From assembly GCF_000003605.2 (NCBI RefSeq), contig NW_003130854.1, positions 1,509,806 to 1,533,351 on the forward strand: a stretch of DNA of 23,546 nucleotides, given 5' to 3'. Made by a program: the position numbers and the translations under genes. Shown piece by piece: positions 10,873 to 20,135 of the stretch. The notes beneath the pieces were generated by a model that saw only the letters and a program-made list of their open reading frames with translations, was not told the DNA's origin and searched no databases. The DNA comes from Saccoglossus kowalevskii. Its lineage: Eukaryota > Hemichordata > Enteropneusta > Harrimaniidae. Within the stretch, counting starts at the first letter, position 1; each line of letters starts with the position of its first letter.

Positions 10873-11195
10873 AGCGCCACGGTCGTCGCACCTTGTCGTG
10901 TCCGTTGTGCGTCCCATGTGACGAATACAAAGCGAGTAATATCAATTGTTTATTACAATAAATTCGAACGGCCGCCGCGCGTCGACTGTGGCTATTTCAC
11001 TGTCATCCCGTGGCGCGTGTTCGAATTACGTATAAACAAACAACGTGTTTTATACCATTGACGCTGCAGGTCGGCGTTCTTTAAGTCTGTGCTGAGATAA
11101 CACTTCCTGTGACGACACAACGGTTTTATACGTGTTGTATACGTCGCTAAGGGACCCATATCGCGAACGCGACGCGGTGCGACTAGCGTAGCGCT
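10873..11195. mobile_element. MITE copy 3, 323 bp, decayed target site
   Basis: The left end AGCGCCACGGTCGTCGCACC and the reverse complement of the right end AGCGCTACGCTAGTCGCACC agree at 17 of 20 positions. Both share the GTCGC core with the copies at 2919 and 22025. Next to the right end is a subterminal GATATGGGTCCC (reverse strand), matching copy 2. The flanking tetranucleotides are GCAA and TTCA rather than paired TTAA, so either the target duplication has mutated or the true ends lie a few bases away. The 89-codon minus-strand ORF inside has no transposase features. Confidence 0.6.
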
Positions 11196-11844
11196 TTCAA
11201 TTTTATAAACTTTACAAGCGCAGCGACGAGTAGCGGTGATATCTCCTGGTAGTGTTCGCATCGTGCATGTTACGTTGATATTACTAGTAGTAAATCCAAA
11301 ACAATGGCACTTCCACGAGCACTGTGATGGTCGTCACAATATTCGTTCGTCTGTTGCATAAATTCGAATCGACAGACCTGTTTAATGTCCGATATGAATA
11401 CAGTACAGCCATTGTCTGTTTTTTTTCTTCTTCAGACTCAGTACAAACGTTTTTTCTTTCTTTAAAGTTTCCAGGTAACAGACAACCATTTAATAGAAAA
11501 CGCTAGATTTTAGTTTGTTCTCGTTTGTAATTCATATACATAATTCACAACTTGAAAATCAATAGGTTACATTTCATTTCTCGTCGACATTAAGTCACAA
11601 TTGCAACAAAAATGTCACTCAAACATATAATGTCAGAGTTCAGAAGAAGATGGTCAATACTCCATATCTACATACAAGTTTTCACACACAGTACATCTGA
11701 ACTAAATTATGTGCTGAATATTGAAAGGAGATCATGAGGGGAAGATTGCGAGGATGAGGAGGAAGAAAAGGAGGGGCGGGGGGGGTGTCACATTCTGGTG
11801 AACTCAAAATCGGAGTCTATTACAACGTTCAGCTGGAACGTTAT

Positions 11845-11862
11845 TTGTTGTTGTTGTTGTTG
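11845..11862. repeat. (TTG)6 microsatellite
   Basis: Six consecutive TTG units. It is short and has no coding context. Confidence 0.95.
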
Positions 11863-12143
11863 ATAATTTGCAAATTTTGGTAAAGTGACGCATGTGTATG
11901 GACATCGGGCTTATCTCAAGTATACTTACAGTTTCCGTTGGAAGTTACCTCTCGCGAGATTATCCACAATTCTAGGTGCTTTGTACTATCATATTCTGGT
12001 TGGTAGAATTTTGGTAAATGTCACCAATAAACACATCTGTGGATATGCTTCATGCATTCTGAAAACGTATTTTTTTCATTTTTTTCCCTCCAAGTTGCTG
12101 AATAGCTTGATGTTTTGCCAGAGTAGTAGTCAACAATAAACCA

Positions 12144-12182
12144 AACTTAGTTTATACTAGTAATAACTTAGTTTATACTAGT
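12144..12182. repeat. Two-copy 18-bp tandem repeat
   Basis: AACTTAGTTTATACTAGT occurs at 12144-12161 and again, identically, at 12165-12182, separated by 3 bases (period 21). The exact identity implies a recent local duplication. Confidence 0.9.
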
Positions 12183-13916
12183 CATAGACATACTATATAA
12201 TTCTCAGATAACTGAGGGAATTCCCAGCACCTGGTTGTGTCTTTGAATGTATGAAACAAATAAATATGCATATTAACTCTCAGATGATGAGGGCGAGTAC
12301 ATATGTTGGTGATTATATTCTCAAAAAAATGACAGTATTTACCATCTCTAGAAATTGTTTTTCGTCAGACTTTGAGGTTAATTTGAAATTAAGGTAAACA
12401 CATAGATAAACGTAATTTAAAAAAAAACATACCTGTGTCAGGTATGATTAGAAATTTATTATGTTTCAAAATGGTAAACCTGTGAACGGTTTTAGAGAAA
12501 TCAGTGTCCAATCATAGAGAATTCTGGGTAATTTGTAGTGCTAAGCGCTAGTTAGGGGGTGTTTTTCTGCAATAAATAGTGCCATTTAAAGACGGAACCA
12601 GTTTAAAGAAAAACAATATTCCATCTTTATGGTTGCCGCCTGTGGATTTAAGTTGTTGGACAAATTACGGTGCCGTATTGACTATGAAGGTCACCCCATC
12701 CGGTGTTTGTTTCCCCGTGGGCCAAATTCTCGTCTTGCAACAGCAATATGTGCCAGCCGGCGCTTTGTTATCGTGACTTTTTTTTGAAAAGGTCGCATTC
12801 ACATCTGTTTCACCCATGTTCGGCAAAAAGTCAAATTAAGTTGAATCCAATTATATTTGTGTTTGTTGTTTAAATCGCATTTGTCAGATTTGAATTCGGA
12901 ATGTACGCTGTCATGGTCGTAGTTTTTTCCCGATCGTAGTTTTAAATAAACAGTAAAAAACAACGCACGCTAGAAAAATGAGCGCGGCGATTCCCAGCAG
13001 GCTGGCGGACAATATTCTGTTTGAATAATTACTAACAGTAAGATTAAATGTATCTATTCCGTATGTGGTGATATGGTAATTCTAGTTGACAGTAACGTTC
13101 CGCTGATATGCGCCACATAGGGACCATCGAATGCTATCATAAACACAACCTTGAAAAAAATAACAACGAATTTAACGCGTAAAACGCATAAAAGTTTGCC
13201 ACGTAGCTCCAAATCGATTAAAAAAATAATATTAATAGATGTATACGGCCATTACCCCCAACGCATATGATGCGAACTTAAACTGCAAGTGGGTCGTCCC
13301 ACAATGCCATGTTCATGGTTCAGTTTTCTGCGAAGGCAGCGGATCAATCTTTGTTACTTTTTCAACCGCAGTCAGTCACGGACGATTTTATTTCACGTAC
13401 ACTCTATTTCTACACCACCCACCCATCGACACAGTGTCAATATGCATTTCCCCGCTGTTCAGGTCTGCGTACATTCCACTGGCTGACACCGCCATAATTA
13501 CACCTCCAAGTCCTTGGTGATTAGGGTTATCGATTTCTTTGCCTCGCTGCTTCGAGTATATTATCACTTCGTTTTGATAAAATATGAGATTACTTCAAAA
13601 CTGACAGACGGGTGAATGAAACAGAAAACCTCGAACTGGATTCATTCAATATTTGCCGATGTGTGTTATAAAAGACATGACAGTTCGGGCATACACTGAC
13701 TAATTTCATATTGGTGTCAAATTTTTCTCATAAAAAATAACCCAAATTCGTGGGATCCGACTGTTCAGCATCTCCAATTCTGTGCAATGTATTTTCTCGC
13801 AATATGGGATTTTTGTTTATTAAGTCCAGAATTGGGATTTGTGACTAAAGATTAGCTTAGTGACGTCAGACTTGTAATTGAACTTAGCAGACACGAGAAG
13901 ACACGAAGTATTCAAT

Positions 13917-13930
13917 GGATTAATGGATTA
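13917..13930 (+). promoter_or_regulatory. Paired GGATTA homeodomain sites
   Basis: GGATTA at 13917-13922 and 13925-13930, an 8-bp period within a duplicated ATGGATTA. GGATTA/TAATCC is the core site of K50 homeodomains such as Otx and Pitx. A perfect CRE (TGACGTCA) lies about 50 bp upstream at 13861-13868. No neighbouring gene supports a function. Confidence 0.2.
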
Positions 13931-15254
13931 ATGAAAACAGACACTAAAGAGAACTTTACGACAGAGCTGCAACAGTCTGTAATCTGGTTAAATACTAGTA
14001 TGTGATAAACCAGAAATGTATTTGAATAAATGAACTGAAATATGCATATTTGTTTCTCTAAATTGGGAAATGAAAACAGTTGAAAGTAGACGACAGTATG
14101 AAAATCGTGCATTCTGTTTCTCTACAATGCTACACTGCTACAAACGGATAAACCAGATTCACCTTTCGCTAGACGTAATTCCTACTTGAAAACGAGTGTT
14201 GACTCCGTTAAAATAACACAAACTAGGATAGAACAATACTAGCTTGTATGTAATTCCTAATGCGAATTATCTTTCTACCTACACTTGTCCTCATTGCGGA
14301 AGTTTGTCAGTCCCACTTTTTTTTATATCTTCATCCCCCGGGAAAAACTGTATTCGTGCCCCCGAGAATCCGCCTATAGGACAACAGATAAACCACTTTA
14401 AACGACCGTCCCAATTACCTTTCGCAAATTTAAACTTCTCTAGCCTCGGGGGTGCGATAACCGTGGCACCTGAGCACCGCCGCGCCGCTGTCATATTCCC
14501 TGCCTTTCTATGGAATGACAAGAAGCGGCGAATGTGTAATCAGGTACAGGTCGGGCACCCCCGGGGCACGATGGTCTGTGCGCCCGTTCTTGTTTCCACG
14601 CGCAGTATTTATCAGCGTTGCATTTCAACGTATTTTCTGGAATCATTTCGCAAATGTTGTGGTCGCCACACTATTAATAACTTCTATGCTTGATCGGTCG
14701 GCATACGATTAAACGTACAACCGTTTGGAGAATTATTATATATTTTTTTTTACTGTTTGCCCAGTGTGTCACAGTGACGCAGATGCGAATTGTGTTTGCG
14801 ATCATGTCGCGGGGGCAGCGATGTGGAAATTCCCGATACACCGACGGTAGCGATATCATGACACGCACTGCCAGAGGCGGTCAGCGCGCTGTCTATGATG
14901 GTAAGCGGTTAGTCGTATTTGAAAGGAAATGCCACAATACATCGCCAAGTTCTGATTAAATGTACGATTGTCGACCACATTTGCCGATACGCATTTATTA
15001 GACAGTGTTTCCAGTTTTTACACTTGTCATGATGATTAGTGCAGATTAGGGTGGCGGTATGTGTGCTAACCGTTTGATTAACGTAACATTATAGCACAGC
15101 TCCACACTGCACCTTGTGGAACCTGATGGTTTCTAGCAATAACCCATAATTGTTTTTTATAATTAGGAGAAATAATGACAAAAAATAATCGAAAGCAGAC
15201 AAACAAACAAGTGCGAAAATTAACAAAGAGTTAACCAGTTACGGCACAACAGCG

Positions 15255-15288
<34 letters not shown>
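15255..15288. repeat. (AAC)n trinucleotide microsatellite
   Basis: About 11 units of ACA/AAC in a row, ending in an AAAC variant. Confidence 0.95.
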
Positions 15289-15295
15289 ACTATGC

Positions 15296-15350
15296 TAGGT
15301 ATATAAAATCATAGACCTATCTCTTTCTAAGGTCTATGATACAATGTACC
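15296..15350. repeat. Hairpin with 10-bp arms, related to 7195-7246
   Basis: ATCATAGACC (15308-15317) and GGTCTATGAT (15331-15340) are perfect arms around a 13-nt loop, with weaker outer pairing of GGTA and TACC. The TAGG...CATAGACC...GGTCTATG order matches the hairpin at 7195-7246. Confidence 0.6.
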
Positions 15351-17160
15351 CACCCTTACTCAAACGTACCCACATAATTTCGCCACGGTTCAACCAACAT
15401 GCCTAGCAAATAGCAAATGAAAGAAATTATGAATAGAGAAAAGTAATAACCTAAGTTTCGAAGGGAATGATCAGTAAGATATAATATGACTGACTGTATT
15501 GTTGGTAACATGCAAAAAGACGTAAATTTGAGATACCACGATATCTGCCCGTCCCGCGTTACTTCATCCCACAGGCATGCGTTTGATCTCGACACTCACT
15601 CAACGTTATAAATCGACAATTGCGAAATGAAAAAAAAAAAAAAAATTGAAAAATAATATCGTTAGTTAGTTTTAATGCGATTAAAGAGGCGCCCTAATTA
15701 AGTTAGTTACTCATACTGAAGATGCTCGGAGAGTTATAATTACATTTGGTGAGCCCCCACATTTCCTAAGTACAAGTCGGCGGGGCAATATTTATGATCC
15801 ACGTTTTCAGTTTGTACGTTTGCATAGACCTTATCCTATCCCAGTTTTACGACCGCTATAAATCCGTGTTTGCATTTAAGAGCCCGAGGCAAGACGACGC
15901 GGGACCAGCGGGACGTTTTTTTCTCTCTCTAAAAGTGATTACCATGTTCGTTGCGTGCATAAAAACCAAAGCCTCTCAACAGCGGGGCTACGGGAATCGG
16001 GCTATACCACCATCCAATAAATTTGAATCGGGAATACAATTTAATAATGGAACGAATTAAATTTTGAGTGAGGGTTACGATTGACATATAAGACGATAAT
16101 GTCACAGTAAACGTGTAGCGGTTCAGATATTAAATGTTCGCCCTATTTGCCGTATTTTCTTCTTGTGTCATATCGTATATCCATCATACCCGTCTGTTAC
16201 AATAAACAAGATTTCGAAGATAATTTTCATATTATTTTAAAATCGCTGTCATTAATATTAGTGCACGTTTAATGGGTAACAATTCGCCGCATAGTGTCAG
16301 ACCGAGAGACCCACTGGCAGTTAACACGTGGCCAACACTCCTGGTTAAAAAAGTGAATAAAAAAAACAACAACACAAATTCAACGCCAAATCTACCGATA
16401 CACATAACGTGAGATGATGCGATTTGAAATTAAAATAATTGAAAAAAAAACAAAACGATTTCCGGTGAGTACGATATGATACTGTATTATATGATACAGC
16501 TGAAATCACTACTACGTAAACAACATAAGGCCACGTAAACGGTGTAGCCAGAGTGATTTTATTAAATGTCCTGCCGCGCATGATCATTTTAAAAAATATC
16601 GAAAAAAAACATGGCTTCATTGAACTACAGCAATCAATAGATGCCGTAGATTTTGTTGGGTTCCGCCTGGACGAGGATAGTCTCTAGATGGCGCTGTTCA
16701 CAGTACTGAACGATGACGGAGTCTTGCGATTTGGGCCCGATTTAGCTAATGAGATAACCCACAGCTATGATTTTAAAATCACTCAAGTCTTAAAACACAG
16801 TTTAAACACTCTGTACTGTAATTATCTTTACAGTTGATTTTGAGTGCTTGTTTTTTCTAGTGGTTTGTCCTATTCGATTTTACGTTGTTTTTCTTTGTTT
16901 CTTACACTCCATTTTGTAACCATTAATTCAGCGCAATGCGTGAGTGTTCCTGAATAAAATATATAACTGAAAGAAAACTGAGTAGATCGAATATGCTGCC
17001 ATACAGATTAAATAGAGTGCGCTATTAACCACTAGCTGACTACGAATGGTACTACTATATACTAGTATGCGGATTTATATCTCTGCCAATCTGGACTGTG
17101 TCTGTACTCTTAATAAATAATTGTGCAAATGATAACTTATCTTCGCCTTGCCAGTCATGA
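15351..17160. other. Gene-less stretch
   Basis: No gene seen. There is a 16-base A run at 15630-15645. The remaining ORFs (for example 15794-16060 plus, 88 codons) show no domain, no donor or acceptor in frame and no sequence I recognise. The DNA just upstream of the tRNA gene (17050-17160) is AT-rich. Confidence 0.5.
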
Positions 17161-17233
17161 GTTTCCGTAGTGTAGCGGTTATCACGTTCGCCTAACACGC
17201 GAAAGGTCCCCGGTTCGAGCCCGGGCGGAAACA
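17161..17233 (+). tRNA. tRNA-Val (AAC)
   Basis: Complete cloverleaf with no intron. The acceptor stem GTTTCCG (17161-17167) pairs fully with CGGAAAC (17226-17232), followed by the discriminator A at 17233. The D arm is GTGT/TCAC. The anticodon stem TTCGC/GCGAA encloses loop CTAACAC with anticodon AAC at 17194-17196, read as valine (wobble A becomes inosine). The T arm is CCCGG/CCGGG with loop TTCGAGC. The A box (about 17168-17178) and B box GGTTCGAGCCC (17212-17222) serve as internal Pol III promoter. The sequence is nearly the same as other animal tRNA-Val(AAC), so it is probably functional. CCA is not encoded, as expected in eukaryotes. A damaged copy lies at 18437-18503. Confidence 0.98.
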
Positions 17234-17247
17234 ATGGAAAATTCATA

Positions 17248-17251
17248 TTTT
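17248..17251 (+). terminator. Pol III T-run terminator of tRNA-Val
   Basis: TTTT starts 15 bases after the mature 3' end. Four Ts is the minimum for animal RNA polymerase III termination. The longer T run near 17277-17282 could act as backup. Confidence 0.7.
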
Positions 17252-18436
17252 ATTAAGCACTCAAATATCAGTTATATTTTTTCAGTAAAATGAAGTTGAC
17301 ATTTAATTCTCTGTAAACTGGATGTAATGTCACGATTGCTAGTAATCGTGGCACAACTTAGTGAAAGACGTGCATAACACACCTTTCTTCTAAATCGCGC
17401 CCTCTAGTGACATAAAATGACGTATTCGGGTTAAGTACAGTGATGTATTTAATATTAAAATACAATTAAACCACCCTACAATTTTCGAAACCGGTTTTTC
17501 TAACCACCAAATATATTTTCTATGGCGGAGTTATGCCACGCACTCGTAATTGGGGCAGTTGCGCTACACTTATGTATCCGTTGCGAAAACTGTAAATGGC
17601 CACCCACAAAATGAAAAGCACAACATCGTTCTTATCATGATATTCAACTTTATTCTTCGAAGTATAATATCAATATTAATATAAATATTAGAAAACCCTT
17701 TGCAAAATAAAACATTACTAACGTTAGTTCACAAAGAATAACAGGAACAGAAACACCGAGTTCGTTCACATGTCGGCGACATAAACATCACAGCGTATTA
17801 AAAAGAAATAGGGAGGGAGACCAAGGGAGGAGCATCACGCAGAAAAAACGATACTGTCAAATTGTGAAATAATTTAAACTTATTCGTAAGAATTAGCTTC
17901 ATTCTTGCCAAAACCATGACATAGGCTGCCATTACGAGCGTTGTCCCACTTAATCCAGTTGATCAAACAAAATAAGCGTTTCCAGACCGGGGATAGAGTG
18001 GCTGTCACGTGATCAGCCAATGTCGTCCAAAAACATAATCTTTATTTATAGATGACTACAGATCAAAACGATATCAACGCTTTGAACAAGATCCATAGAC
18101 AACTTAGAAAATTAGCGAGACCGTGGGATCTAAAAATACTCCCGCTTTGTCATGATTGAAAAAAAAAAACATGTCCGTTTTCTGATAGTCAATAGAAGAG
18201 ATTTTTATTTTTGTGACGTCGTTTGGTACACCAAGAAGCACAGTATCAAGCCTGCAAGTTTACGTTACACCCCAAAACAGCATGTGCGCGCATGCGAAAC
18301 CCCGTATCTTCGACTTCCGGGAAATTCGTCTATGTCACCCGTTGAAATCAAAGAGGTGACTTGTCACTAGGGGGCGCGATTACAGGAAAGATATATACAC
18401 GCTTCACTCACTCACGGTAACATTTATTAGTCAGGC
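17252..18436. other. Gene-less stretch between tRNA and its broken copy
   Basis: No gene seen. It is AT-rich, with an A run at 18160-18169. The 72-codon plus-strand ORF at 18152-18370 has no recognisable feature. Confidence 0.5.
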
Positions 18437-18503
18437 GTTTCCGTAAGGTAGCGGCTATCTTTTTCGTTTACACGCGAAAAGCTGTTTCCCGGGCGGGAAA
18501 AAA
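18437..18503 (+). pseudogene. tRNA-Val pseudogene
   Basis: Aligns with the intact gene at 17161: GTTTCCGTA, then GTAGCGG, then TATC, then ACACGCGAAA, then CCCGGGCGG at matching positions. The damage is clear. The anticodon loop has lost one base so AAC is no longer presented, the T-arm segment containing GGTTCGAG (the B box) is mostly deleted, and the 3' acceptor strand is GGGAAAA instead of CGGAAAC. It cannot fold or be transcribed like a tRNA. Both copies share short flanking matches (AGTCA just before, AATGG then ATATTTTAT after). This points to a duplicated genomic segment rather than a retroposed RNA, and no CCA or A-tail insertion signature is present. Confidence 0.85.
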
Positions 18504-18736
18504 AATGGTATACAGTGTTATATTTTATAAAATGGTAGAATTTAGTAGTTTTCAACAGAGATGGCAATTTTCATACATATATAATGCATATTACATTATT
18601 GTCAACCAATAAGGTGCATTATATTGTTTGTAGACCTCACAACTGATCAGGTGATAATTTAACTATCATTCTACGCCAGCTACGGCGGAAATTGTGTGAA
18701 TGTCTTTAACATCACCACGTACATGTCTTTCCCCAA

Positions 18737-18792
18737 AGCGTCAAAGGCGTCACGCCGCGTCCTGTTTTGGCATGGGCCCCATTCAATGTACT
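18737..18792. mobile_element. Orphan end of the TTAA MITE family
   Basis: From AGCG at 18737 the sequence runs AGGCGTCACGCCGCGTCCTG and on to CATGGGCCCC. This aligns with the reversed right end of the copy at 2919-3049, including CGCCGCGTCCTGTT and the ATGGG block, with one gap. It also fits the end of the copy at 10873. No TTAA precedes it, and I could not find a matching opposite end by 18930, so this is probably a truncated or mutated copy. The ORFs on both strands here are not genes. Confidence 0.5.
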
Positions 18793-19996
18793 GGAGGCAT
18801 TCCTCGTTGACGCGCGCGCTACGTGACGAATGTAACGTGTATACCCCGGATGTTCATCGTCATATCCTGCATGGTAACTGCAACATTCGCGCCAAACGTA
18901 ACTACGCTCCGCTAGCATCGGATAAGTTAACACTTTGTCTCACATTGTAATCGCGATGGCCGAGATGAATAAAAAATTGTGAAAGATTTCAATTTTGTGA
19001 TTTAATGTTTTCATTATTGTGCGTCCATGCCATTAATTGGGGCACCAGAAAAGTCTTCGGGAAAGAAGAGCCTGAAATGTTGTGTCTCAATCCGTATGGG
19101 GTAAACGCTGCCATGGTAACTAGAAAAAAAAGTCATACATTGTATTGATAAGAATCCCTATTTTGATAACAAATAACAATTTAGTGGACTTCTAAGCGCA
19201 ACATTTGAATTCGGTTCGAATATATCGCGTCTTGTCGCCCTCAGCACAAACAAGCAGCATTATCATAATGTTTTTTTTTAAGCTTTACGGGTTTTTATTA
19301 AAAATATGTCACTATTTCCAGCAAGTGGAAATTACAAAAGATGATGTAAATCTTTACATTATCAAAAATAAATCACTGAAAACGTCCCAGTCGTTAAGCC
19401 ACGTGTTCAAAGATCGTGTAACTAAACAGTATTGTTGTATACGTGGCATTGTACACATGGTATTGAACACGACATGTCATGACGGCTTGGGCGGTTTAGC
19501 GGATCGAAAACCCATTTTAAAGGCCCAGTAAGAGGAGCTCTGTGTTAGCGATTATCGTGCTATTGAGAATAACACCAAAATATGAATATATATGATATGA
19601 ATGTGAGATGTATTATAGCAGAGTATACATACTAGTAGATATTTTTTGCAACAACGCCACATCGTGTCGCTTTTGCCAGTGACGATGTTTTCGTTTTTTT
19701 GGAATCGAATTTAAAATCTGCAAGTAAATGCAGATAATATGCTGTTTCGACAACATCGCGGATTAATACAAATAACTACAAGAACATTGTTATCAGGACA
19801 AGTGTGTTGGACGGATTGCACACAAAAAAGTTACATTTCTCAAATGTAGGGCTAAAAACGGAAGGCGGGAATGATGTAAGCCTACAACATTGCACGTGTA
19901 GGTTTTTGTAAAAAAAGTCTTGTTGAAGTTGAACCAATGGTTTGGTAATTATGGCCGAATCTGACAGGCGCCCAAAATGACAGTTACATGTTTTTT
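18793..19996. other. Gene-less stretch downstream of the coding exon
   Basis: No gene seen. This is 3' flank for the minus-strand gene ending at 20136. The 108-codon plus-strand ORF at 19205-19531 starts at a non-ATG codon and has no recognisable domain. Confidence 0.5.
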
Positions 19997-20002
19997 TTTA
20001 AT
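19997..20002 (-). promoter_or_regulatory. Candidate poly(A) signal ATTAAA
   Basis: On the minus strand ATTAAA lies 134 bases after the stop codon, followed by an A run. It is the second commonest animal poly(A) hexamer and would give a 3' UTR of about 150 nt. The competing signal AATAAA lies inside the last codons (20151-20156). Confidence 0.3.
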
Positions 20003-20135
20003 AACGAACGTACGAGACACAAAATCAAGAAAATAAAAATCTATGGCCGCCAAGAACTGCCAACCACAGTTACCACTATCACAAACACCCAGAGGGAAAT
20101 GCACCACCAGAAAGGACGTCACCAAGCGTCAAATG

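Larger units (their letters stand above)
11196..15254. other. Gene-less stretch
   Basis: No defensible gene. It contains a (TTG)6 run (11845-11862), a two-copy 18-bp tandem repeat (12144-12182), paired GGATTA sites (13917-13930) and a G+C- and CpG-richer patch at about 14290-14960. In that patch open frames overlap on both strands (up to 149 codons), but all open with TTG or at internal codons and lack clear splice sites. Confidence 0.45.

Noticed and set aside
10992-11261. 89-codon minus-strand ORF with Arg and Cys
   Set aside because: It lies mostly within the MITE at 10873-11195 and has no transposase motif.
12200-12290. Two similar CTCAGAT..TGAGGG segments considered as a CRISPR-like repeat
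   Set aside because: There are only two imperfect short copies with no regular spacers. The genome is eukaryotic.
13239-13520. 93-codon ORF and two overlapping ORFs
   Set aside because: Three frames are open together over the same bases, with no protein-like pattern or splice sites.
14244-14693. 149-codon plus-strand ORF
   Set aside because: It opens at TTG, lacks an ATG until far inside, and shows no domain or splice signals. Kept only as a CpG-rich patch of interest.
17055-17246. 63-codon ORF containing F-P-P-G-L-E-P-G-T-F-R-V
   Set aside because: This peptide is the antisense translation of the tRNA-Val gene, a well-known false protein annotation.
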